DNA from: Talaromyces rugulosus
Taxonomy: Eukaryota > Ascomycota > Eurotiomycetes > Eurotiales > Trichocomaceae
Direction of reading: 5' to 3'
NCBI RefSeq assembly: GCF_013368755.1
Contig: NC_049561.1
Coordinates: 4,650,001-4,714,000 of the forward strand
DNA: 64,000 bases
The stretch's first letter is position 1, and each line of letters begins with the position of its first letter. The translations under genes were made by a program, and so were the position numbers. Positions 23,043-35,681 of the stretch are shown here, piece after piece. Below the pieces are notes generated by a model. It was not told where the DNA came from. It searched no databases and saw only the letters and a list, made by a program, of their open reading frames with translations.

Positions 23043-23319
23043 ATCTTCCCTGGATTCTTTTGGTTTATCTGCCGGCGTGTGGGTCGAATTATAATAAGTA
23101 ATATGCAGTCAATGTCACAATTAAAATGTTACTATATGTTAATTGTTTCCCCTTTCCTATAAGTACGGTCTTGCGGTATAGGGGGTCATTCTAATACCCA
23201 CCCCAAAGAATAATTCAACGTTATATGCAATTCGTTTCAATGAGAAGGTGTTGTATTTCTTTGCTACTATCAAGACATTTGTCCTTAAATGAGAACATAT
23301 TCAACCAACCATAATATCT

Positions 23320-24139
23320 CTACCATGGGCGTACGCCGTCGAAGTGAAGGTACTTGCCAACATCTGCATCTCTCTTACCCTCGAGTACACCCAACAATAA
23401 CTTCCCCGAGTCTTCGGCAGGCCGAGCGCGCCCACCGGCGCTGACTGCTTCCGGGCTTGTTCCTCGAAGGTTTGACTCGACGAGACCTGGGCAGACAGAA
23501 AAGACTTTGATTCCTTGAGGTGCAAATTCTTTGTGGTCCTCTACCATGACCATATTCATTGCCTGCTTGCTCACGCGGTATCCAATACCTTTGAATGATG
23601 CAAAGGGAGAGCTAGGAGTCGAGGCTTCGGTTACCGACCCAAGACTGCTCGTGATATAAATCAAGTAGGCACTGGCCGACTTGAGCAGCAAAGGTAGAAA
23701 CGCACGTGTCGTGAGAGCTGCACCGACAACATTTGTCTTGAATTGCGACTCGAGCTCGTAGTCAAGATCACCCGAGGAAACGTAGATGCCGGCATTGTTG
23801 ATGAGCGCATCTACTCTGCCAAAATCTTTTTCGACTTGCTTTGCAGCCGCTGAAATTGAGGATTTATCGTTCATGTCAATGTGCACTGTTGACAGTGAGC
23901 CCTTTGTTTTGGGATCCGACTGGAGAGTTTGGACAGCTTCAGCGCCCTTGGTTGTGTTTCGCGCTCCAATTATGACATGGTAATTGGCAGACACCGCCGC
24001 CAAAACTTTGGCCGTTGCGTAGCCGATTCCAGAGTTGGCTCCTGAAATACAATTAGTCATGGGCCTAGAAGAAAATAAAAGCGTAGGTATTAGGGTAAGT
24101 CTTACCTGTTATCAGGACGATTCTTGATGTTGATGCCAT
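23320..24139 (-). CDS. Short-chain dehydrogenase/reductase
   Basis: NAD(P)-dependent oxidoreductase of 251 residues, classical SDR. Two exons: 24106-24139 (MASTSRIVLIT) and 23320-24041. Splicing rebuilds the cofactor motif TGANSGIG across the 64-bp intron. Then come the structural motif DALINNAGIYV, the catalytic serine region YITSSLGSV, and the YRVSKQAM pair (Tyr and Lys separated by three residues). The C-terminal KVFSVCPGLVESNLRG follows. It resembles carbonyl reductase-like SDRs. Substrate unknown; the neighbours do not suggest a pathway. Confidence 0.93.
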
Positions 24140-27100
24140 GGTGCTGCCTTTGGGTAATTGAAATCTAAACTCGTTTGTCTAAAGAACAACCGTAAAGTGC
24201 AATGTTTGATGCTTAGTTAGAGTCATGCTTGTATAGTCTAGATGGTGGTATTTATATGCTCGGACGAAGAAGATCGGCAAATCGGAGGTAGCTCCTAAAC
24301 CCGCCCGAAGTACCGAACACGCGCATTATGTAACCGAAAAACCGATATATCACCGCGGATTTATTTATCGTTGAGTATTACGGGCCATAGAAATACGTCA
24401 TATTAGCAAGAATCAATACGACAGCCCCCGTGGGACTTGAAAATTGGCTCAAATACTATAGTGGTCCATGCAGTTAGGGCTGGGGGCGGTGGGTATTTCC
24501 GGGAATGGTTAGGGTCGGCCGCCGGGGTCTGGACTAGAATTTTGAGGGATTCTGTATTTAGATCTTTCCAATTTATAAGCTCGGAGATATCGCTATGTTA
24601 CTGGCTTTAACCAAAGTGTTGGCATGTTTTCCGAATTTAGCACCATTGGATCATTCTGACCTTGCGATACATGTTTGTTTCGTTTTTCCTCCTTGATTAG
24701 AAAGTTTCTCCGGGACCGGTTGGCAGTTCACTATGTACTGTAGTGCTAGCGGACGCGGGAAGAATATCAACTCTGAGAACCCACCGCCTGAGTATTTCGC
24801 AACCTCAATTGAAATTTTCTGTTATGCAGATGGGCACATAATGGAGGTGATATTCGGATGATCTGCTAAATGCTGCTGGTTGACTTGAACATAAGTGGAG
24901 GTTCGGGCGGTCAGCGCACGGGAGTACTAACCCCAATGGGGAAACAGCCGGCAGAATGGGTGTGCACCAACAGATGCCACCAAACAGAAAATACCATCTC
25001 AGAGCCGTTTGGAGGGTGGAATGGTCCAAGTTCAGTTCTCAAAGATGGAAATGTTTCCTTGTTGAGTACAATGTACCTGTTTTAGAGACCATCTTCCAGC
25101 AAAACATCCTACCGGAAGAGGCCCGGTAGCAAAATACCTCCTCCCAAGTAACAACCTCGATAACAAATACGTTATGCGAGAACAAGATTCTTCGGTGCCC
25201 AATGCACCAGTGGCCCCCTCACGCAGCAGGTAAACTGAGAACGTGAATTGGTCGTTTGGGTTTTGGCCTTAAAAACAAAGGCCTCGAAATTTTCCATCCC
25301 ATCAGGACAAGTTGTTGGGCTGCAGCCTGGGCAGGAAACCCCGTTGATCAATTTAGATGTCCCAGAGCTTCCTAGAGTATCAAAATTAGTAAAAGAAAAT
25401 AATTTTCCGTGGGAGTATACGGCATTTACTAACCTGTAGGAGCACATAGATTAGGTTGCTTCATCCTTGCACGGCAGCAGCAATGGTGCTAAACGTAAGC
25501 CCATTTTCAGGGCTCTATCGCGGTCTTGAAATTTTCAGGAGGTCGAGTATGTCCAACGTTTGCCATTGTGTCAATAATCTTGGCAGCTTGTGCCTGACCA
25601 CCGAAATTTCAACGTCTCATGTAATGGCCAATATTGAATTTGGCCCATTTTTGGCGGACAGATGAAAATGAAATAACCGAAAAATGGTTGAAAAAGTTTG
25701 ACGTCCGTCGAAATATCATCACCCGTGGATTGTTGAGCTCCACAATGGTGCTTCCAGCGACAAGTGTCGACTAAATAGCCGACTAAAAGATGTCATCGGC
25801 CAAAAGCATAGCCAGGATCAATCTAGGCTTCTAGAATAATCTGCACCGGATGGGAAATAAAACTTGGCATATACACATGCGCGCAGGTACGTTTGTTGTT
25901 GTTAAGATATTTGTTCAGCCCAATGATTTCAATCCTGTTGTTTTTTTTATAGGATTTCCAGAGTTACTTCAGCCTGTTTGATAGTGTCGAGGGGTTTAAC
26001 AATAGAGGCCTCAAGCGATAGAACGTAAGGAATACGTGTAAGCGCATCGACTTGGCTCGTAAGGCAATAAAGAAGAGCCTATTATGATAGTAAGGAGCTC
26101 AGCGTCAAGGCGTTGAAAATGAAGAGATGAGCATCGAAAATCCAAATAGTGCGTCTGAAGAGCGTGAGGCTTGAGCAAAGCAAAGTGAAAAACCAAATCT
26201 GTTGTAGAGGAAGTTAGCATAGTAGTCAGAGAGACGTTAAATAGAAAATAAACTCGCCATCTGACCTCTTGAGGCCTGCACCAAAAGACCAAAAGTCCCC
26301 TGGGCAGTCAGCATATGCTACATATATACCAACATTTCAATTTGAGAACAAGTAATGAAACCGTCTCTCTTCTTGCTGGCCAGATCATGGTCAAGGGCAC
26401 TCATGATCACAGAAGATTTACTGAGAAAAGAGCCCTGCCTTAACAAGGGTTGACTGGGTATTGGGACCAGCATGCGGGTTATGCTTTTAATGCTTGTCAA
26501 AAAATACGGGTAAAAATAAGAGCAAAGAGTAAAAATAAAAAGTAATCATAGGGAAATTGCCTTCGATGAGAGAAAAATTGAAATTCTCGCTGATGGCAGG
26601 ACAGGGGGTATCTTATCCCCCCAGTAATGCCTGAATCGTGTGACCTGAGATCACCTCGCTCAGCCAGTTAATGACCCAAAATAGAACAAACAGGCTTTGA
26701 CCGGTACGAAAATAGCTCATACGGATCATACAGATCAAATAGAAATATATATAACAGACAAAGAAAAACCGAGTATTGCATATGTAACTACCCTTGTCAA
26801 ATAGAGTGGGTCAGAATCCAAAGGCTTGGGGGGGCTAGAATCCTTGCCTATTACCCGAATAGGAAATTATGAAGACGCTCTGGCGGGGCATGTGCCACCA
26901 GGCAAACACCGTGCAAATTTTTCAAATGGGACCGCTATCCTGCAGGAGTAAATTATTGGATGGAAAATATTTTGACTGAATAGGACAGCTAAGATGGTGG
27001 ATCCCCGGTGAGGTGCTGGCATTAAGTTATCAATATACTTTATATTCATCGCCCGACTTGTGGAACAATAAGAGTTGCCTGATACAAACAAAGAAAATTT

Positions 27101-28053
27101 AGCATGGGGCGTTTTTAATCCTGCATTTTTAAGATAGCAATACCCTGGTATCCCTGTTAAATTAGCCAATCGACGTGTGTGGACAGCCTCACCGATCCCA
27201 GACATTTCCGAATTCGGCAACTATTGCCCGGCTACCCATTACCCCAATAGACTAGGAACGTGATGCATAGAGAGTTCGCCTTTTCTATCTTACAATAGTC
27301 TAGGTTTTAGACGGGCGACTTTTTAAGTACCGATACCTACCGAGGTGAGGATCCTACATACTCTAAGCTAACTACTATTCTGCGTAAATCCGAAGGACTC
27401 CCCTTGTAGAATCTTATTCGAATTTCTACGTATTTATCCATTCTTTTAGCCCAACTAACCTAGGGATCAAGCAGGCTTTCAAGTCTATCACATATAGGCC
27501 ATAAAAAGACTGTTTTTTTCTTACCTAATTTACGAGTTGTATGAGGCCGCATGGCATTGTCGACGGTGAAAAAGTACGTATCAACAAGCGGGCGTCGAAA
27601 GTGAACTTTCCCATTATAAGTTCCACTATAGATCGCGTCGAATCTTTGCTTGAGGAACTTCTTCAGAGGCAAAAGTCGATGTGCCAAGATCAGCCAGTCG
27701 GAGCTCCCCCGCAAACCTGGAGATGGGTCCCCGCATTCAGCCTGCGCGCTGATCGGAGACTTCCCCGGGCCAAGCCTTGTCACTATGGTTGATTGGTTCG
27801 CGTTCAAGATACGAGGTGAAAATCTTCGCCTAGAATGAGCCGCTTTTGACTTTAACTGGTGCGATGCCTTTTTCGTTCCTTGGAAATGCCGTCATGGCCG
27901 TGATGCCTGTGCGCACATAGACTCGCATTGGGGAGGTTTCCCGAGAGAACCATGAATCTGGGGTATTTAAGATCAGCGCGTGTCGCTCATGGCACCTCAT
28001 CAGTCTTAACGCTGCTAGGCGCTGGATAGCGCTGTATACTTGAATTTCTTACC
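24140..28053. other. Gene-poor AT-rich stretch, possible repeat graveyard
   Basis: About 3.9 kb without a convincing gene. Only short open frames are present, none with a recognisable domain. The core, roughly 25.7-27.4 kb, is AT-rich with many stops in all frames. A minus-strand frame at 26011-26292 of about 93 codons is the most protein-like piece, but I cannot assign it. The last 350 bp before 28054 are more GC-rich and form the sugar transporter promoter. Confidence 0.45.
27707..27771. promoter_or_regulatory. Cluster of CreA-type (SYGGRG) motifs
   Basis: GCGGGG occurs on the minus strand at 27707-27712 and 27729-27734, and a ccccggg block lies near 27765. These fit the published CreA/Mig1 consensus SYGGRG, and several close copies upstream of a sugar transporter fit carbon catabolite repression. 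Short consensus sites occur often by chance, so this is an inference. Confidence 0.4.
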
Positions 28054-29659
28054 ATGGGGGCCTTCAGCATGTTCAAACTCGACTTCAAAGCCCATAAATG
28101 GGCCCTTCTCTTTTGCGCCGTCTCCGCGATCGGCGCTCTGGTCTATGGCTACGATAACACGTACTACAACGGCGTGCTTGCCATGCAGGAATTCAAAAAC
28201 GACTATGGAAACCACTACGAAGACGGCGCTAAAGCCCTGGCTGTGGACTTTTCCTCTCTGACTGCGTCTTCGATTTATATCGGCGACTTGCTGGGTGCCC
28301 TCATATCCGCGCCTATCAATGACCGCTTCGGGCGAAAGGTTGTTTTTTGGTTTGCTTCGGTCTGTATTCTAGCCGGTGGCATCACACAGGTGGCCGATAC
28401 GCATTATGAGGGGGTTATCGTGCTTGGTCGGATCCTGATCGGTCTGGGCGTCGGGCAGTTCACGGTGACATCTCTCCTGTATATGGGAGAAGTAGCGCCA
28501 GTGGAGATTCGTGGACCGGCGCTCATGTCGTTTCAGTTTCTGCAGTCGATCAGCCAACTCGTTGCATCGTAAGTGATGGCTCCGGAATTCATTTCTGTCG
28601 GTACAAGACGCGATCTAACATTTCAATAGAGGTATCACCCAGGGCACTGAGAGTATCAAATCGTCCTTGTCCTACAAGCTTCCCATGGGCGGTCTCATCA
28701 TATTACCGTTGTTCATGTTTATTAGTCTCCCATTCATCCCCGAGAGTCCTGTATGGTATGTCCTCATGGGCAAGCCCGAAGCTGCAGCGCAGTCGCTCCG
28801 GAAAATTCACAGAAGCGATCCAACCTATGATCCAGCCAGCGATATCGCCACGTTGGAGGACATCAAACGAATTGAGAATTCGCAGGCCGAGTCATCCAGT
28901 TGGAAGGCTTTGCTTTTCAACCCTGTTGAGCGGAAGAAAGTTATCTGGTCTGCTGGGGCCATGTATGCCCAGCAGATTTGCGGCATTTTGTTCTTTTATG
29001 TTTATGGTGTCGTGTTTGCGCAAGCGATCGGCATTTCGGAGCCGTTCACCATCCAGCTTATTACCAACATCCTACAAATATTTGCCGTTGGAGCCTCTGT
29101 GTTGACCGGCAATAAGGTCCGTCGTCGCAAAAATTTGCTAGTTACAACGGGAATGATGCTTTTTGCTTTCGTCGTTATTGGTGGGATTGGTACTAGAGAA
29201 TTGACCAAGACCAGCCAATACGTGATCGTTGTCTTCTCATACGTCGTGATTGTCGCATTCAACTTTGGTCTTGGTCCTCTTGCCTACACAGTCGCTCGGG
29301 AGATGGCTGTCGGTCCAAACCAGAACAAGATCATGTCAGCCTCAATTGTTGTTTTTTACTTCATCACATGGCTTGTGTCTTTCACAGCTCCATATCTATA
29401 CTATACGGCTGGGCTGGGACCAATGCTTGGCTTTGTGTATGCTGGCACGTCACTCACCTCGTTGATCTGGGTCTGGTTTTGCGTTGGCGAGACTACGGGG
29501 AGGACGAATCTTGAAATATCTATGCTTTTTGCTGAGGGAGTGCCTGCGCGAAATTGGCGAACTCATGTCTTGAGCAGCCCGGAAGCCCTCAACGACGTTG
29601 AAAAGGAAAAGCACGACGCATGTATTGAGCATTTAGAAAATGATGACACAGCGATTTGA
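28054..29659 (+). CDS. MFS sugar transporter (hexose/alpha-glucoside type)
   Basis: Sugar:proton symporter of the SP family, 514 residues, plasma membrane. Exons 28054-28568 and 28630-29659 are joined at VAS|GITQG by a 61-bp intron. Twelve membrane segments are visible. Family signatures include YGYDNTYYNGVLAM in TM1, NDRFGRKVVFW after TM2, GRILIGLGVGQFT, YMGEVAPVEIRG in the first half, and PESPVWYVLMGKPEAA before the central loop. In the second half are YAQQICGILFF (TM7) and FNFGLGPLAYTVAREM. The start MGAFSMFKLDF has a good context (accatggg). CreA-like sites lie upstream. The exact sugar cannot be read from sequence. Confidence 0.93.
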
Positions 29660-30132
29660 TACTAAGAAAGAAGTTGTTGGAAACATGGGGGATCAATGTG
29701 AGCGTTAACTTAGATATCATGAAAAGCGATAGCTGAATGGAGAACAGCCCTTAATTGTGCTGCGCTTGGGAATGCAGCACATAACTAGGGGATATTCGGA
29801 CGAGTAACATTTGGAAAAACCTCTTTACCGTGTCTCTGTGTGTGGCTAGAATGCGGCGCTCCCTTTTGGGATACCTAGATTAATTCTTCGTTCTCTATTC
29901 TTCTATTATTTTACTATATTCTTGTATTCATTTTTCGAGAGCCAACCAATGATGACCGAGCTAACTATTCAATTATCCCTAATTTATGGACTAAATATCT
30001 TCATGCAGTCCTTTAGAATCCTCTCAATATGACCAGTCATAGGTCTACCAATGCAACAAGAAAGAAAGAAACGAATAACTCCCCATATCGTGCTAAAATG
30101 GCCGAAACCTTCTTCATGTCATTGTAACCCCA
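29660..30132. other. Convergent 3' intergenic region
   Basis: 470 bp between the ends of two convergent genes, AT-rich in the middle (29880-30000). No gene seen; it should hold both polyadenylation regions. Confidence 0.45.
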
Positions 30133-33100
30133 CTACTGAGCAAAATCATCATCCATATCATGTGCTCTACTGACCCCCTCCACAAACTCATGATCTTGTC
30201 CCCCTACCGGTGCACCGCATTGTGGGCATTGAGCTTGTTCCATTGGCATGCCACATTCTCCGATTGTGAACTGTGGTTGGAAAATCTGTTAGTCAAGTTC
30301 TACGCCGTTTTCAAAAAAGATACAATCGTATAATGGGGGGTGAATGACTCACCGGATGGTTGTTTTCGCAATAGTACCAGTGGCCGGTACCAGAAAATTG
30401 CTCCGCCATAGCCCTGTAGACCTCTCTTGTCTCCTCTGTCGTCACAAAACTGTAAAGTGCTACCCCATTAAGTAGCTGCCTAGTTTTTTCAATATCATCC
30501 CTAAGAAATCCCAGGGTGCCCGGATATTGTAAGCACAAAGTCTCAGATTCGTCCAAGGTTTCTCGTGCCCTTTCTCGTGCCCTTTCCTCGGCCACTAGGC
30601 TCATTGGTAGCTTTTGCTCTTGTCGGTTTATGAGAGACAAAGTCGAAAACTGAACATGAAAAACTCGCGCATGCACTTCTTCGACGCGGAATTTGGCGGC
30701 CTGACTAGCATGTAGTAACGATTTGCATTTCTTCAGTAAAATGTTGACTCGAGTAGATATAAGTTGGCGTAATGCATGGGCAACCCTTGGATCGATGGAG
30801 TTGTTACTGGAGATTAGATGAAAATCCCATAGCACAGCCCAACTCAGTCGAAGGCTCATGGATTGGCCGTACAGTTGAAATCCAGTTTGTATAACAGATT
30901 CGTCAACTCTGAAAGAACTGCATTTTCTTTCCTTCTTCATATCTTGCTCCGCCACTGCTGAAGCCAGCAGCTCCTTCACTCTCCCAAACGGCCGTTCCGC
31001 TGCCGCCACCGACTTGATGAAACCATTGATTTCTGTGTGTAGTCTCACTCCTCTGCTTTGATAACCATCTAAGGAGTTCTCCATTTCGATAAAACCGCGA
31101 TGTTTATTTCGCGCACTTGACAGTGCAGGTAACAGGTTTTCTCTTTCAAGATCCATATTCTTCTCGAGGTTCTCCAGGTCTTTCAAGAGCCGCATGTGAC
31201 TTTCATGTGCTTGAGTAACAAATCTTTTTGTTGCTTCGTTCAACAGATTTCGTTTTACTATGCGGTTGTAGCGGTCTACATTGTGAAGCGGCATCCTGCA
31301 CTCTGGGCAGCCCTTGAACGAGTTTTGGGAAGTGATAACCCAAGGAGTCGATTTTGGTCTCACAATATCCCCCGTAGATTCATCCATGATGTAGTAGTTG
31401 CTCATTTCCATGTTTCCATCTAGTGAGGCTAGTGTGTAGAAATGCCCACAGGAAAGGAATATAAGAGGATCTTTGTTAGGGTCTATCTCACGATACTCCT
31501 TGAATTCGATGAGATCAGCGTTTCGCCTGCGAATATTTGTTTTACAACAGACTTGGCAGTACTTTGAGTCAGGACATGGCTCCCCGCAAACTCCTGGGCA
31601 TTGGTGTCCACAAGGCTTTAGCTTTTTCCGGCATCGAAGGCTGCAAGGGACAATGTCACAGGGGATCGAGCATGGCATATTGCATGAACCACGATGTACG
31701 CATGACCATCCACATGGTTCTGCACAAGGTGCACAAGGCTCCTTGCACTTCTTTGGACATCGGCTATGCTTACAGCGTAGCTCACAAGGTTTCTCACAAG
31801 AAGGACAGGCAGTCCCTGGGTGACAAAGTTGATCGCAAGCATGTGAGCAAGTTTTGAATAATTTACCACATTTGCTGGTGCAAGGGGTATGATTTATATG
31901 CCTCTCAATCCTAGGACCTTCTCGACACTCCCAGCACAGGCCTTGACATACATGTCCGCAGGAAAGCACACTGCCGCATGACTGAACACATTTTAGCGCA
32001 GGAGAGTTTTGGTGACATGGTACTTTCGTCTTATGCTCGCATCCAGGCATCTGTCGAAAAACAAGTCTTTCACATGGGGTAGTAAGAAGATCGTTGACCT
32101 GACGACATTCAACTTTGTCGATTTTATGTCCACATGCGAGTTTAACATTGTGGACGAAAGCCTGACATTCACCGCATTCCTGGTAACATTTTCGCCTGCA
32201 TTTATGACCGCAATCTCTCATACGTATGCAGGCCTGAATACATTGGATTGCCTTGTGTTGGGTGTCTGAATGGCATTTCCCTGTGCAGCGATGCCCACAT
32301 TCAAGCCTTAGGTCGCAGTTTTCGTTGCAGCCCCCTTCTGGAGAACGTGTCGAGAAATCATCCGGACTCGATACAATGATCTTTATTTTCGGGTGCCGTG
32401 GACAGTTTAGTTCCAGCACTTGGCCGATGTTGTTGTCTCTTTCAAAGAGCCTTATGATAGACGCCCACATTGGTGCCGTGGCTGCAGTGGCCGCATCGCC
32501 GATGATATACATACCGTGCTTGGCGCGACTAAAGAAAAATGTTAGATTTTTGAGAAATTTTGACCAAATTTGTAACTGAGCCTTGCCTGAGGAGAACATT
32601 GATCCGGTTCGGAAATCTAAGAAATCCACAATCTCGATAGGGGTTGCTTCGAACAAGTGAGACGATGACAACTGTCCCTTCCTCACCCTTTCATATGATA
32701 TGTCAGTGGTCGTGTTATTATTACGAGTAGACTGGGCTCTTACCTGAAAGTTGTCAACGGTAGCCAGTCTCAATCCCTGTAGCAAATTCTTATTCTCAAT
32801 AGCATGCCGCTTCTTAGCTTTTCTGCTGGTTGCGAACTTCTTATTTGCGCCGAGATTTGTATATTCGGATTCTTCCAGAATATCACAGTCTCTTTGTGCG
32901 ATAATTAAAGCCATCTCATCCTCCAACATACTTTTCAATTTTTTCAATTGTCCAACGTATGGAGTCAATACGGCAATTTGTCCCGACTTGTAGGTTCCCT
33001 GTCGATAGAGATGCTTGACTAACGCAGTCACCATGTGCGCTTCCTGGGTATTTGTCTTACTTTGCATGGGGTCCCCGGGATCACTAGCATCCTCGAAATG

Positions 33101-35681
33101 TCGATGATCAAGCCAATACAATCGGCGCTTGATTCCTGAGACAGTGGGATAAGACTTTGTGATGGGATGATCTAGGAGATTAGAGTAAATTGTCTCACGG
33201 ATCAATTGTGAGATTGAAGGATCCATACGCCGTTGGTGATTAAGTTGTGAAATTGGAAATTGCAAACCGGTGGTTAAACGTTCTCCGTGTGAATTCGCAG
33301 CCAAGGCTCTAAATCTTAAAGATGCTAAGCGTTCGAAGAGAGATTCGTCAAGGTTGTATGTCGGACCTCTCCTGTCACATTCCATCGAAAGCCTCAAATT
33401 TGAAATTCGGGGGCGCAACTGCATATGATCTCCGATCATGATTAAATGTTCGAGAGTTGGCAGCAAAGCGGTGATAATATGTGACTCCAGAACCTCACCT
33501 GCTTCTTCACAGATTAGGACTTTGGCTGTCAGTCCTCGAATAGTGTCGGAGTTATTGGCAAGACCCGTGGTCGTAACTCCCACAATTTGTGCTCGATTAA
33601 GGAGCTCGGAATCGAATTCGCTGAAAAGACTTGTGTATCTTTGCTTCGTTGAGCTATGTTGCCGGAGTAGGCTTGCTAAGTCATGAGCAAGTTCGACACA
33701 TGCAGCATCCCTCCAATGTTCATATAGACGAGCTCTTTCGGCCCTTTTTAACGTCCACACTTTCGCCTCGATCAATTGTCCGATGGTTCGTTGCATCCCA
33801 TTGTTATCCCAGTCACCAGGTGCATCACCAGATATCCAATCATTCATTCTCTTGTCATATTCTTGTTCCTGCAAGTTGTCAACAAGAAATTGTGAATGCT
33901 CCGGAAACACTCTTTTTAAATATCTGGCAACAGTTCTCCCACTGCAGGATTTGATCGTGGCGCATATCTGTTCAATTTGGGCGCTTAGCTCTATTAGCTG
34001 TCCCTTGCAGGTATTAATCCTCGATTTCAAACCACCATTACGTTTTATCGGTAACCCATCCTTTAGATTATCTAAAGAAATCTTTTGCAAGCGCGACGAT
34101 GAGCTTGAATGCCCGATCCGTATGATATCGGTAATACCGGAGTCGAGAAGTTCATTCAGAAATTGATCGAGGGCATGATTGGTATAACAGCTAAATAAAG
34201 TTAATTTTTTATCTAGTCAAGGGCCTCGAGAAGACTTACACGCAGACTATGGGTCCCATGCGCAACAGTTCCCGGTTTTCGAGTAAACATCTTGCGATTT
34301 GTATTCCCACATAAGACTTTCCAGTGCCTGGAGGGCCCTGAATAAGTGCTACCTCCTTCCGCAGCGCCGATACCAGCGCAGTCGCCTGTCCAGAATCTAG
34401 TGTTGTTGTTGTTGATAGATTTTGAGAGATTACTGCAGAGTCTTGCCATGGTAACATCGTCAACGGCGAAATGATAGTGTTGCTATTGGTAGCAGGTCTT
34501 GGTAAGCATGACAGGTCCAAAGTCATTTCTTCTTTCAAGTACCGGGGAGGCGGCACAAAAACTTCATCATTAGCCATTTTCGTAGTGACCGTAGTGTTAT
34601 TCAATATTTCGTGTGCTTCATCCGGATTAGATAGCCACTTGGTAAATGGTATTTTGGCTGGATTCTGATGAACGGCTTGAAGACATCGTAAGATACCTTC
34701 AAAGGAGTGATACATGACGGCTGGAAACTCGAGCAGAAGTACCGATTTCGTTAAATTTGACGCATTTCGTGCCAAAGAAACCAGGTTTAGAACATCGGTC
34801 TGGCATCCTGCATTTGCTAGACGAAGTGTCACCGATGCCCTGTCTGCATTACTATTAACATCGCGCACAAGGTCAGGACCGGTAGTTTCCCTTGGATGCT
34901 TCTGATAGTATTCGCCGATCTCTCTGTGAGTAACCAGGAAAAATATGAGTTTGACGTTGTTTTGTTCCTCATCGCCATCTAGGAGAGCGACGATTTGGCC
35001 CCTTTCTTTCAGTGCCGTAGAATCCCACCACCATTGGCCCCGGTGTGACGGGCTCCTGGACCGAAGCCTTTCGACCTGATCAAATTCAACATCAATCTCA
35101 ATGCCTTTGATATCATCGGACTTCAAGCGTTGGATTCTGGCGTTTGAAAAGATTCTGATAGGCGTCGGAGATTTTTCATGAAGGATTCTTCTTTTGAGAG
35201 TCCAGTCTGGATTGTGAGCAAATATTCGCCAGTGATCTAAGATCAGACGAATAGAATCACGAATGAGACCAGATGTATCCTCCCGCAGAAGTCGGAATTG
35301 GGAATCCAGGAGCCGAAGGATGCCAGACTGATGATGCTTGTGCGCTCGTGTAGGAAGGAAGTCGGGCCTCCCATCATTGAGGATCTCTGATATGGTAGGC
35401 AGTATTTGAATGTTTGAGATTACTGCGTGATCATTGTCGTGACGAGGTCCAAATCGAGACAGCGCCCCGGGCAAGTCGACAGGGAGTTCTGGAACCCTCG
35501 GCTGTCCTTGCGCGAACTCTTGCCTCTCTTGTGCCTGGAAGCCAAAGGTTGGACGTTCGAAATCTGCGTTCCTGGGACGTATTGCGTAAAAGTCATTGCT
35601 ATATAGCGAGAATAAGTTAGTAAAACTCACATCAGGCAGCGACTCGATGAACTTGCTTATTTCCAGCTCGTCGTCCATAGC
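30133..35681 (-). CDS. ZNFX1-type RNA helicase with NFX1 zinc fingers (Hrr1/SAD-3-like)
   Basis: Large SF1 helicase of the UPF1-like group, about 1,767 residues. Inferred exons from the right: 34240-35681, 32744-34190, 32587-32687, 30353-32528 and 30133-30270. Walker A is GPPGTGKSYVG; splicing gives VCVCYTNHALDQFL, then LICEEAGEVLESH (motif II as in ZNFX1), DHMQLRP, and, after removal of two introns, ATVDNFQGEEGTVVIVSLVR and NRINVLLSRAKHGMYI. About ten NFX1-type Cys/His clusters follow (LECGHRCTGKC, LKPCGHQCPGVC). The last exon restores the conserved tail GHWYYCENNHPFTIGECGMP. In S. pombe and Neurospora, relatives (Hrr1, SAD-3) act in RNA silencing; a similar role is inferred. The intron at 32529-32586 is GC-AG. 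The start MDDELEIS is tentative. Confidence 0.88.

Noticed and set aside
24870..25665. Several short plus- and minus-strand open frames in the AT-rich stretch
   Set aside because: No domain, no splice-linked partners, poor codon pattern.
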